Shown piece after piece: positions 8,710 to 16,540 of a stretch of DNA of 19,116 nt. Every line of letters starts with the position of its first letter. Position 1 is the first letter of the stretch. The notes beneath the pieces are model-generated. The model saw nothing but the letters and a program-made list of their open reading frames with translations. It was not told the DNA's origin and did not search any database. The translations under genes and the position numbers were made by a program. Origin of the DNA: Coriobacteriia bacterium (lineage in GTDB: Bacteria > Actinomycetota > Coriobacteriia > Coriobacteriales > UMGS124); contig JAGZEG010000026.1 in NCBI GenBank assembly GCA_018368455.1, positions 1 to 19,116 on the forward strand. Direction: 5' to 3'.

Positions 8710-9426
8710 CTAGTATTCCAGCGGTTCGGGATCATCAAGCTTGGCAAGGATCGTCTCGGCGCGGAGGAAATCCTCGATGTTATCGATATCGAGCGATCGA
8801 TCCTTATTCATAACATATGAAATCGGATTATCATTAAGACTGGTGTGATCGTTTATTTTATGAGCATCATTTACATAGATAGCGCCATTTACATGATAAA
8901 AAGGAGGCATCTCTTGGCGTCGAACAGTACTTGAAATTGGGATAATCGGGTGCAGTACGCCAAATTCGTCAAGACGCCTAGTTAAGATGGGATTATCTGA
9001 CGTCAGCTGTACAGAAGCAGTACCCATCATGCCGTGAGAGAAGAAAGCCTCGATTGCCCCGTCAACCTCGTCAGCGCTGCGCAAAGGACTCGTTGGTTGC
9101 ATAAGAACAATAACGTCGTAATCGCGGCCCATGTTCACAAGCACGTCTCTTGCGTGAACAAGGACGTCGATACTTTTCGAAGTATCGGAGGCCAGTCCCT
9201 GTGGTCGCACGAAAGGCACCTCTGCTCCGTATCTTCTGGCCACATTGGCTATTTCTTCGCTATCGGTTGACACTATGACCGCATCAACATACCTGCTTTT
9301 TCTTGCAGCAGAAATCGTGTATGCAATAAGAGGATGGCCTCGTAGGATTTTGATATTTTTTTTGGGAATCCCTTTTGAACCACCGCGCGCTGGTATCACT
9401 GCAACAATTGTTTTATTATCAAACAT
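8710..9426 (-). CDS. CMP-sugar cytidylyltransferase, NeuA/PseF/LegF-like
   Basis: The protein has 238 residues, the usual length of single-domain CMP-nonulosonate synthetases. The nucleotide-binding signature PARGGSKGIPKKNI spans residues 12-25. It is followed by VSTDSEEIA (52-60), MQPTSPLR (109-116), FYHVNGAIYV (176-185) and the metal-binding-type DIDNIEDF (213-220). The family transfers CMP from CTP to a 3-deoxy acid sugar: sialic, legionaminic, pseudaminic or Kdo-like. Which acid cannot be read from this gene, and no NeuB/NeuC-type synthase lies in the window, although the operon continues to the right. It is the last gene of the polysaccharide operon, 20 bases after the racemase stop. The start ATG 9426 has GGAG five bases upstream. 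The gene is visibly more AT-rich than housekeeping genes here, which suggests transfer. Confidence 0.85.
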   Translation of the reverse strand: MFDNKTIVAVIPARGGSKGIPKKNIKILRGHPLIAYTISAARKSRYVDAVIVSTDSEEIANVARRYGAEVPFVRPQGLASDTSKSIDVLVHARDVLVNMGRDYDVIVLMQPTSPLRSADEVDGAIEAFFSHGMMGTASVQLTSDNPILTRRLDEFGVLHPIIPISSTVRRQEMPPFYHVNGAIYVNDAHKINDHTSLNDNPISYVMNKDRSLDIDNIEDFLRAETILAKLDDPEPLEY

Positions 9427-9446
9427 AATTACTCCGTTAAATTATA

Positions 9447-10562
9447 TTAGATAAAAAACTTATCAATATAGGGGCTTACAAAAGCCCTCGCTACCGCATG
9501 GTAACCACATCGAAAACTAATAATGTCGCCGACGTGGTAGTCGCGACCTGCGTCGCCCACATCTACCACCGTATAATCGCTGCTGCTATCTATGAGTGAA
9601 ACCCCCTCCTCAAGAGGCCATAGGACGTCTGTATCACAATCCTGGTGGCCAAAAGCAAGCACCGCGCGAAGACGGATCCCTCTATCCCGATATTCGTGCC
9701 GCATTCCATAGGAGTCGACGCCAGCTTCTCCCCACGGAAGGCTCGGCTTCTCCCTTATCTCGACAATACTTGCTTGCAAGATAAAGGCATCGTTAAACGT
9801 CCCCGGCAGGTAGCGATAGGTTGCCCGCTCACGACCGAACAGGAGCGCCTCGCCTAGACGAAGGGAGTTCACGCCAACCGGGCAGTTGCCTGAAAGCACA
9901 AGATTTAGGTTGCTGCTATTTCCGCCGCTTACAACCAAATTACGACTTGCAAACTCGCTTACTTCGTCGACGCAATCAACAAGATCCCGCATCTTCTCCG
10001 CATCCGGGAGTATAAATGACAAACAGTTTAGATTGGCTCCAACCCCATAGAGGTACAGACGCTTCGACATGGCAACGAATCGAGCAATTTCTCTCAATTC
10101 CTTTCGAGAAATTACTCCTTCGCGCAAGTCACCCAGATCGCACATAATCAGAATGCCGTAAGAATGAATCCCCTGTCTCTCACAGGCAAGGTCAAGCGCC
10201 CGCACCGTGTCGAGGCACGTTGCAACTGAGACGTCCGACACACGCACGACGGCATCGACTTCACACACCTGAGGACAGCGGATGAGCAGCCTGGGAACGC
10301 CGAGCCCCGAGCATCCGCTCAGCCCCTGAAGACGGCTGTCCCCCAACGAAGAAACGCCGCTCTCGACAAAGACGCGCGCAACTCTCTTGTCGCCCCCCAC
10401 GGCCTTGGTGACGCCGCACACGTCGATGCCATATCTGCCACACGCAGCAACAAGGGTCGATGCGTTCGTCGCAATTTTAGAGGTGTCCACCAAAAGCCGC
10501 GGGTATTGGATCACAGCGTCGAAACCGCTCACGGATGCCACGCCCCTCGCGCTGCTATTCAA
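9447..10562 (-). CDS. Ornithine/alanine-racemase-family PLP enzyme in a glycan operon
   Basis: The protein has up to 371 residues. It matches the Orr/YhfX-type branch of the alanine racemase superfamily along its whole length: CGVTKAVGGD with the PLP lysine (Lys53), then MCDLGDLREGV, YGVGANLNC, VSGGNSSNL, NSLRLGEALLFGRE, FILQASIVEIREKPS and AFGHQDCDTD. Characterised relatives racemise ornithine or other amino acids. Substrate specificity is not predictable by eye. It overlaps the preceding asparagine-synthase-like gene by eight bases and precedes a cytidylyltransferase, so it probably supplies a D-amino acid, or a related PLP product, for the glycan. The listed start is TTG 10562, which fits the overlap but has no clear ribosome site. 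GTG 10532, about 10 residues closer to the conserved IQYPRL, has GAGGG upstream and is a fair alternative. Family call is strong; role is inference. Confidence 0.85.
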   Translation of the reverse strand: MNSSARGVASVSGFDAVIQYPRLLVDTSKIATNASTLVAACGRYGIDVCGVTKAVGGDKRVARVFVESGVSSLGDSRLQGLSGCSGLGVPRLLIRCPQVCEVDAVVRVSDVSVATCLDTVRALDLACERQGIHSYGILIMCDLGDLREGVISRKELREIARFVAMSKRLYLYGVGANLNCLSFILPDAEKMRDLVDCVDEVSEFASRNLVVSGGNSSNLNLVLSGNCPVGVNSLRLGEALLFGRERATYRYLPGTFNDAFILQASIVEIREKPSLPWGEAGVDSYGMRHEYRDRGIRLRAVLAFGHQDCDTDVLWPLEEGVSLIDSSSDYTVVDVGDAGRDYHVGDIISFRCGYHAVARAFVSPYIDKFFI

Positions 10563-12288
10563 AACTGAGGTACCGTTTCGTTTCGATGCAATCGATCAAG
10601 CGCTTAAGCTCCCAAACGGCATTGCGCCTCGAGGGACTCATCTGCCAGATCTCCTCGTATTTCCTGGTACACGGGAACATAGCAAAGAACCACTCGCATT
10701 GGCTGGTCATGTCCTCGAGAAACGCCTCTCGGATTGCAGGATGTCTTGCGTACCATTCCTGCGCCATGATGCCGCTGCCCCTCAAAAGGAAGACGAGCTT
10801 CCCCAACCCGCTCCGAAGCTTCGACGACGTATCGAGCCCCCCATACGTCTCCTCCCCCACCTCGGCGAACTCTGGGATTTTGCGCTTAATTAGCTCTTTC
10901 AAGACAAGGCGTTCCTTAACAAGAGGAACATCCCATTTCAGTCCTTCGCGAACAAGAAAAGGCGTGTAGATCGTATAGCTTCTTTTTGTCCCAAACAGAC
11001 TCTCGTAGGCACCATCACGACCGATTGCCCCCAAAGCTGAGGTCCGATAATCCATCAGCGTGTCAGCTGCGGTAAAACCTCTTCGATATCGGTCATCAAT
11101 AAAGCATCGGATACGCTGCGCCATGGAATTCGTGACGGTGGTGGTGATGATTTCTTCCCATGCCTCATGGCCGGCGCCATCCCTCTTGGCATTAAGCTTT
11201 CCCCTAACCAAGCCCTCGGTATAAGCATACGGAAGGATATCTCCCGTACAAATCGTATAGAGGCAATCGAATACCTCCTCTTTTGACATGGTGTCAGCAT
11301 TCGATACGACAGTCCCGCCCACTAGGTTGGGTCCTATAGCCTGTCCGGCGGTGACAAGGACGTCGAATTCGGGAAGACCCTGCGTTTCATATTTATAAGC
11401 ATTCGTATAGTGTCCGCAGGTCCCCAATGGGTTATGGATGAGCATGGCATCCATCTTCACCCTCACGGTCTCGGGGCGCCACTCTACTTCGCGGTAGTCA
11501 GCATGCGCTGCACGGGCAAGCGACCTAGCATTAAGCACGCTTGTGGCGAGGAAAAGCTTATGGGGACGCGTAACACACAGGTTGAACGCCGTCGGACGGA
11601 TCCCCGCTCCCTCTAAATAGTGAAGGGCGACTCTTGAGTCCAGTCCGCCCGAAAGACCAAGACCGAACCGCTCACCCGCATGTTCCCGAGCGAGATATGA
11701 CGCCATCTTGCCCATACACCAATCGAATGATTCAACCGCTTCGTTGAGTGAGGTAATCTCACATGTTCGTTTCGTATCTGCGTATACTCTCTTCGTGAAC
11801 TCACCAGTGCAGGCGTCAAATGAGCAGATCGTATTTACCGGAAGCCAGAACAAGCCTTTGATCGGAGTGGCATTGTCGCAGGGAACGCCTCCGGCCGAAG
11901 CGATCATTTCCGCAACTATCTCAGGATCTAGATCATCATATGAAGGCTGTATGATTTTAAGAATCCCCCAGAAACTGTCAGACAGCACGAGACAATCGTC
12001 GCTGTGATAGCAAAAGATCAGCTCTCTACCCGAGTTATCAGTTGCGAACGTACAGCCATTTTCATCATAGTGAACAATATAGAGCGCCGAGCACGTCTCG
12101 TTGAGGATCCGAGGGTCTGTCCTCCATTCACTCGCGAACAGCTCCTCTGGAGTCACATCCACGGAACAGCCCACGCAAAACGAACGACCGTCTTTTGATA
12201 TAGCTAAGCGAGATGGTATCTCCCTGGCATTAACATTTGCATCTAATACAAACTTTTTATTTTTTTGTTTATATGATATATAAAACAT
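10555..12288 (-). CDS. Asparagine-synthase-like ATP-dependent amide-forming enzyme
   Basis: The protein has 577 residues. The synthetase domain shows the PP-loop LGLSGGLDSRVAL (SGGLDS at 213-218), which binds ATP and adenylates a carboxylate. The N-terminal ~190 residues look like a relic glutaminase domain (FATDNSGRELIFCYHSDD and VLSDSFWGILK resemble the usual dFGt/fASE segments). The catalytic cysteine expected at position 2 is absent: the protein starts MFYIS. It is therefore unlikely to release ammonia from glutamine and may use free ammonia or another amine, as beta-lactam-synthetase-like relatives do. In polysaccharide loci such enzymes amidate uronic or other acid sugars. With the overlapping racemase gene downstream, ligation of an amino acid is also possible. 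Start ATG 12288 has AAGGA upstream and follows the flippase stop by nine bases. Confidence 0.8.
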   Translation of the reverse strand: MFYISYKQKNKKFVLDANVNAREIPSRLAISKDGRSFCVGCSVDVTPEELFASEWRTDPRILNETCSALYIVHYDENGCTFATDNSGRELIFCYHSDDCLVLSDSFWGILKIIQPSYDDLDPEIVAEMIASAGGVPCDNATPIKGLFWLPVNTICSFDACTGEFTKRVYADTKRTCEITSLNEAVESFDWCMGKMASYLAREHAGERFGLGLSGGLDSRVALHYLEGAGIRPTAFNLCVTRPHKLFLATSVLNARSLARAAHADYREVEWRPETVRVKMDAMLIHNPLGTCGHYTNAYKYETQGLPEFDVLVTAGQAIGPNLVGGTVVSNADTMSKEEVFDCLYTICTGDILPYAYTEGLVRGKLNAKRDGAGHEAWEEIITTTVTNSMAQRIRCFIDDRYRRGFTAADTLMDYRTSALGAIGRDGAYESLFGTKRSYTIYTPFLVREGLKWDVPLVKERLVLKELIKRKIPEFAEVGEETYGGLDTSSKLRSGLGKLVFLLRGSGIMAQEWYARHPAIREAFLEDMTSQCEWFFAMFPCTRKYEEIWQMSPSRRNAVWELKRLIDCIETKRYLSFE

Positions 12289-12297
12289 ACTTTATCC

Positions 12298-13695
12298 TTA
12301 AAAAAAAGATTTTGCTTTAATTACCTTTTTGACTAAGAAGGCGCAAATAATGGCTGCAATTATCCAGCGGGCGACAGATATCTCGAGTAAAAAATACGAA
12401 ACCCCCAGGGCGCCGCATACGGGCAACAAGCCTCGAAAATACCATCGCCACGAGAAGTCGTAGCCAGGCGTTCTGAAGCGGGCGATCAGATCGTGAAAAA
12501 CGAAAAGCAACGCAAACGCCGCAAGGGAAGCACCCGCCGAGCCGACTATCCCCCACTTTGGTATCATCCAATAATTGAGCACGATGTTTACCCCCGTGGC
12601 AGCGAGCGTTGCCACAGTCATCAGCCTTGTCTTCTTGTAAAAGAATTCGCAGTTAACAGGCCACGTATACAGATACTGAAAGTAATAGGCCATCACCACA
12701 AGTGGAAGCACCGTAATACCCGAATAATAGTCTTCCGTCCCAAGCACGACCAGAATCTCCGGAGACAGCAGCATAATGGCCATCGTGACCAGCGTGATAT
12801 TGGTCAAGTAGCGGCCTGCCCGCAACTCCAGCGAATCCGTATCGCCCTTCTTCATGAGCTCGAAGTACTCGGGGGTCCATGCCGAGTTCATGGCGCCGCA
12901 CACGACACTTGCGGGAAGAGCGCAGCTGTGCGCAAACGAATAGATTCCCGCGGCGTCGGGCCCGATCATCGCATTTATCATCAAGCGGTCGCATTGATTT
13001 ATGAGCATGTAGGCGATTCCGTTAAAAATAAGCGGAAGCGATAGCGTCAGGCAAAAACGCCAATACTCCCTATTGAAAAAGCTCTTTCCTTTAGCCCAAA
13101 AAAACAAAAGGAAACCGCAGCCCAAAACGATTGAGGGAGCAGAGTAGCCTACGATTCGCGCCATATATCCGTCATCGAGCACGAGCACGAGCAGCGCTAT
13201 CGAACAGGCAACTTGAGAGACCGCAAGGATGAGCGAGATAACCGTATTGCCCGATGCGTTCTTGCATACATTGAGATATGACATGCGGATATTCGAACAT
13301 GCGATAAAAAACGATGTCATAACGCATAGCAGAACAACCAGCGGCCGCATCGACAGAATGCCAGAAAGAAAATCCCTCGTAAGGAGGCATACGACAAAGA
13401 CCAAGGAAAAGAAGCAGAGCGCGAGAAAGGACACCGAGGACACATAAGACGGCAGCCTGCGATCTCCAAATTCCGCCCAGGCGTTCTGGATTGAGGCATC
13501 CGCACGCAGACCCACGATATTCGCAAAGATAGTGACCCACGTAAAGTAAACCGCGGCCATTCCGTATTCAGACGTCGTCATGAGCCGCACAAAAATCGGC
13601 GCAGATATCACGCTCAGAAAGTTGATAGAAAGTTGACCAAGCGTATACAAAACGGCGCGCCCGCTCAAGCTTCTATTTAGCTTCAGCCCCCTCAT
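12298..13695 (-). CDS. Wzx-type polysaccharide flippase
   Basis: The protein has 465 residues with about 12-14 hydrophobic segments along its whole length, the usual size of the polysaccharide-transporter (MOP superfamily) family. The N-terminus LYTLGQLSINFLSVISAPIF and then MTTSEYGMAAVYFTW is typical of Wzx proteins, as is INQCDRLMINAMIGPDAAGIYSFAHS in the second half. It would move undecaprenyl-linked repeat units from the cytoplasmic to the outer face of the membrane, working with the polymerase encoded upstream in the same operon. ATG 13695 shares one base with the previous gene's TGA (TGATG). An in-frame TTG one codon earlier is possible. Coupling of the two genes during translation is likely. 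Confidence 0.9.
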   Translation of the reverse strand: MRGLKLNRSLSGRAVLYTLGQLSINFLSVISAPIFVRLMTTSEYGMAAVYFTWVTIFANIVGLRADASIQNAWAEFGDRRLPSYVSSVSFLALCFFSLVFVVCLLTRDFLSGILSMRPLVVLLCVMTSFFIACSNIRMSYLNVCKNASGNTVISLILAVSQVACSIALLVLVLDDGYMARIVGYSAPSIVLGCGFLLFFWAKGKSFFNREYWRFCLTLSLPLIFNGIAYMLINQCDRLMINAMIGPDAAGIYSFAHSCALPASVVCGAMNSAWTPEYFELMKKGDTDSLELRAGRYLTNITLVTMAIMLLSPEILVVLGTEDYYSGITVLPLVVMAYYFQYLYTWPVNCEFFYKKTRLMTVATLAATGVNIVLNYWMIPKWGIVGSAGASLAAFALLFVFHDLIARFRTPGYDFSWRWYFRGLLPVCGALGVSYFLLEISVARWIIAAIICAFLVKKVIKAKSFF

Positions 13696-14876
13696 CAAAG
13701 AGCCGCCCCCAGGGCCTCGCTCAATAAGAGGGCCCTCATATCGCTGTCCACGGACTTACCGCGAACCGCTTCATTCAGAACATCTCGTACGGCAGCCCCG
13801 AAGCGGCCCGACATGCCATGAGACCGCCCCAGTACCTCGCGGGAGATATCGAGGATGCATGCTATCTGCTCGGGAGACTTAATTGATCCTCTTCCGCCCC
13901 AGTATGTGTTGAAGAGCGAGTCTCGCTCCTCGCCTCGGCCTACTGGGCCAAACGCGTGGCAGACCTGAGCAGCTATCTCGTTAAGCCTCGTCTGCTCTAT
14001 CGCCTCGTATGCGTTGCCTACGTCAGAAATGCCCGTTTCCAGCGCCCCGATCATGTGGAAGGGCCTGCCAAGGCACATTGCATATCCAATGTGAGTGCCG
14101 AGCGCATTGCCAGCCACCGCATCGCTCAGCTCGATCATAGTCCTCAACCGTGAGATGAACTGCGGGTCTTCTCGCATCCCTGCGCTCACGACACGTGCGC
14201 CCGCTTCTTCGAACAGGCGGAAAACCTCGTCATCGGCATCGTGCCAATACGCGCTCACCAGCACAGTATCAAAGTCACAGGCAAGACCACCCATAATATC
14301 TTCTACAAACCGTCTCTTTGCGTACTCAACGCTTGATAACTCATAGGTATGGGCGGGAAACACGAGCAGCGTCTTGCCCAGCTCGCGTCTGAGCTCGCCC
14401 ATCTTCGCAGGCGAATAATAAGGACGTGCATAATGAATATACGGACCCACAACATAGTGCGGCATCCACGGACGAGCCGAGCGGATAAGATCTCTACGGT
14501 ACGAACCCTGGGACACGACACAGTGAACGTAGGGCTGTGCAACGTTGTTCGGAATCTTCTGCAGCCACGCAATGCCGTGCTCTATGTTGGGCAGCAGCAG
14601 GCGCTTCGACTCGGTATACGGGCGCCCTGCGTACTCGACCAGGGCCTTCAGATGCCCGTAAAACAAGGATTCGGAGGCAACTAGATTTCTTCCAAACGGT
14701 CGCCCATCGGCAATAACGTCTTGTTTGAGTGCTATAACAAACTCACGAAAATCGCCAAAGTCGCCCACGGAGTCGATTGAGCACAATCGAGCAAGATGCT
14801 TATCAACACGGCGGTTGCTTACATAGTGGACAAAAGAGGTCGCAACGTTCTGCGCGTATATGTTGTTCTCGAACAT
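13695..14876 (-). CDS. Unrecognised glycan-locus protein, possible GT-B-fold transferase
   Basis: The protein has 393 residues, is soluble and has no signal peptide or membrane segment. I do not recognise the family. Visible features are LLLPNIEHGIAWL (about 95-107), VHCVVSQGSYRRDLIRSARP, HYVVGPYIHYARPYYSP, KTLLVFPAHTYELSSVEY, a DTVLVSAYWHD segment after an acidic helix, and SDAVAGNALGTHIGYAMCLGRPFHMIG near residue 270. The last resembles the donor-site turn of GT-B transferases that use CDP- or CMP-linked donors, where a conserved (N/S)xxGTHxxYA loop precedes a Gly-Arg/Lys-Pro. That makes a transferase for the CMP-activated sugar an attractive guess, not a demonstrated one. ATG 14876 has GGAAAG nine bases upstream and begins five bases after the acyltransferase stop. 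A longer frame to 14957 would overlap that gene. Confidence 0.6.
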   Translation of the reverse strand: MFENNIYAQNVATSFVHYVSNRRVDKHLARLCSIDSVGDFGDFREFVIALKQDVIADGRPFGRNLVASESLFYGHLKALVEYAGRPYTESKRLLLPNIEHGIAWLQKIPNNVAQPYVHCVVSQGSYRRDLIRSARPWMPHYVVGPYIHYARPYYSPAKMGELRRELGKTLLVFPAHTYELSSVEYAKRRFVEDIMGGLACDFDTVLVSAYWHDADDEVFRLFEEAGARVVSAGMREDPQFISRLRTMIELSDAVAGNALGTHIGYAMCLGRPFHMIGALETGISDVGNAYEAIEQTRLNEIAAQVCHAFGPVGRGEERDSLFNTYWGGRGSIKSPEQIACILDISREVLGRSHGMSGRFGAAVRDVLNEAVRGKSVDSDMRALLLSEALGAAL

Positions 14877-14880
14877 CCGC

Positions 14881-15495
14881 TTAGCTTTCCTTGCAATCGA
14901 GCCGGTCAACAAGCTCGGGCTGCAGGGATTTTGGCCAGACCGGAGCGAACTCTTCATAGCGATCGCCCCGCCAGTACGAGATATCTTGCTTGTTCAGATG
15001 TTTCTCTAGGAGCTTTTTGGAATCTCCCACCACGCGGGCCGGGTTGCCAGCCAAGATCGAGCCTTCTGGGTAAGACCCCTTCACCACCGCCCCCGCGCCC
15101 ACGATGCACCCATCCCCTAGCGCAGTTCCCGGCAAGAGCATCGCCCTTGCGCCGATAAAGCAATTGCGGCCGACATCCACGCGGCCCAGGACCAGCCCAT
15201 GCTCTGTCCCCTGTGCAAATAGCTCCTTGTCCACGCTGTAGTCGTGCGCCAAAAAGCACGCCTCGAACGAGATGGTCGTACCGCGCTCGATTGAAATAAG
15301 TTGGGGATAACCCGGATCGAAATATGCAGATGGGCTTATCCACGGATCTAACCCGCCCTTTTGGAAATCCTCCTCGACGAGGATCCCCCCCCTGCGCAAA
15401 AAGGCAGGGTAGAGGCGCTTATACCGAGCACAGCATATACGGTTTAGCGCAGTGTAGAAAGCCTTTTCGATACGCCGTACGACTTTTCTTATCAT
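14881..15495 (-). CDS. Hexapeptide-repeat acyltransferase
   Basis: The protein has 204 residues. After a basic N-terminal ~40 residues comes a left-handed beta-helix of the maltose/galactoside acetyltransferase (LbH) type. LAHDYSVD carries the likely catalytic histidine (His84), and the repeats VDVGRNCFIGARAMLLPG, TALGDGCIVGAGAVV and GSILAGNPARVV run over about 105-156. It probably acetylates a sugar hydroxyl or amino group of the repeat unit in the cytoplasm. Start ATG 15495 is chosen because AGGAG lies five bases upstream. The frame is open to 15690 but would overlap the preceding glycosyltransferase. It lies seven bases after that gene's stop. Acyl donor and acceptor cannot be told from sequence. 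Confidence 0.88.
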   Translation of the reverse strand: MIRKVVRRIEKAFYTALNRICCARYKRLYPAFLRRGGILVEEDFQKGGLDPWISPSAYFDPGYPQLISIERGTTISFEACFLAHDYSVDKELFAQGTEHGLVLGRVDVGRNCFIGARAMLLPGTALGDGCIVGAGAVVKGSYPEGSILAGNPARVVGDSKKLLEKHLNKQDISYWRGDRYEEFAPVWPKSLQPELVDRLDCKES

Positions 15496-15502
15496 GCTTC
15501 TC

Positions 15503-16540
15503 CTAACAATACCGCGCCGCTTTGTCCGAGCCCCATATCCTGAGCACGCCAAAGAGGGCGCGCGTATAGCAAATGAACAGGCGCCATGTCCCCACATTGA
15601 GAAGCCACAGGGGAATTCGCTTCCAAAGAGGGACAGCAGAAAGATTGGCCGAGGCATAAGACGTGACGTAGAAATCGCCAGACGCCGCATCGCATATTGT
15701 CCTAATTGCCTCTTTTGTGCTCATCCTATTTGCGCACAAAAAGCAGTACGCGAGCACCTCAACACAATTGTTTGCGTATACCGAGGGGAGCAGGCCACGA
15801 TCCCATCGGAAAACATAGCCAGCTAGGCGTGAGCGCACCCTGACGATGTCTTTGAGACGGTTTCGGTTTACTTGATGGCTGATGCTCGCAAGGTTTTGGC
15901 GATAGTAGTACAAGATGTCATCAATAACGACCATCGTCTGCACCTTGTCAAGAATTGGTGCCATTTGGAATAAATCCTCACCATACTGTAAGCCTTCGAA
16001 CTCGTCATATGAATCTTCAATACCTGCGCATTCACGTCGTATTGCCTTGTTCCACATGGCGTTGAACTCATGCCCGGTCGCAAGCACTTCCCTCGCCTTC
16101 GCCACGGGCACCCTGTTGTTTGCCACGTCGCACTCGTGCAATTTCGCAAAGTCAAAAAAGGGCTTGTCCATATCAGGAGAAGACGACGCCTGAAACGCGA
16201 TCAAATCCGGATCGCTGAGCTTGACAATCTCCTCAAGACGCGAAAGAGCATGAGGTGCAAGCGCGTCATCGCTGTCGAGACATAGGATGTAGTCTCCCGA
16301 TGACGCCTTCATCGCCACCCTACGGGCAAGAAGGAGACCCTGGTTATTCTGCTCGATAAGCTTCGCTCTGCGCGGATGATCCCGAACATAGCGTCGACAC
16401 AGGTCACCCGAGCCATCGGTTGAACCGTCGTTCACGAGGACAACCTCGTAGTCCTCGAAGGACTGAGCGTCGATAGATGCCAGACACTGGGGTAAATATC
16501 TCTCGACGTTAAACACGGGGATGAGCACGGAAAATCTCAC
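15503..16540 (-). CDS. Family 2 glycosyltransferase
   Basis: The protein has 345 residues. It starts with the GT-A/GT2 signature SVLIPVFNVERYLPQCL, followed by VLVNDGSTDGSGD (35-46), QNNQGLLLARR (65-73) and the metal-binding LCLDSDDAL (87-94). LQYGEDLFQM is the acidic segment of the acceptor region, and YYYRQNLASIS is typical for these capsule/O-antigen enzymes. The last ~80 residues contain amphipathic and hydrophobic stretches consistent with membrane attachment. It adds one sugar of the repeat unit from a nucleotide-sugar donor on the inner face of the membrane. Its GTG start overlaps the TGA of the polymerase gene (GTGA, 16537-16540), so translation is probably coupled. Donor sugar is unknown. 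Confidence 0.92.
   Translation of the reverse strand: MRFSVLIPVFNVERYLPQCLASIDAQSFEDYEVVLVNDGSTDGSGDLCRRYVRDHPRRAKLIEQNNQGLLLARRVAMKASSGDYILCLDSDDALAPHALSRLEEIVKLSDPDLIAFQASSSPDMDKPFFDFAKLHECDVANNRVPVAKAREVLATGHEFNAMWNKAIRRECAGIEDSYDEFEGLQYGEDLFQMAPILDKVQTMVVIDDILYYYRQNLASISHQVNRNRLKDIVRVRSRLAGYVFRWDRGLLPSVYANNCVEVLAYCFLCANRMSTKEAIRTICDAASGDFYVTSYASANLSAVPLWKRIPLWLLNVGTWRLFICYTRALFGVLRIWGSDKAARYC

Noticed and set aside
14877..14957. N-terminal extension of the unrecognised glycan protein
   Set aside because: It would overlap the acyltransferase gene by about 77 bases and has no ribosome site; ATG 14876 with GGAAAG fits better.
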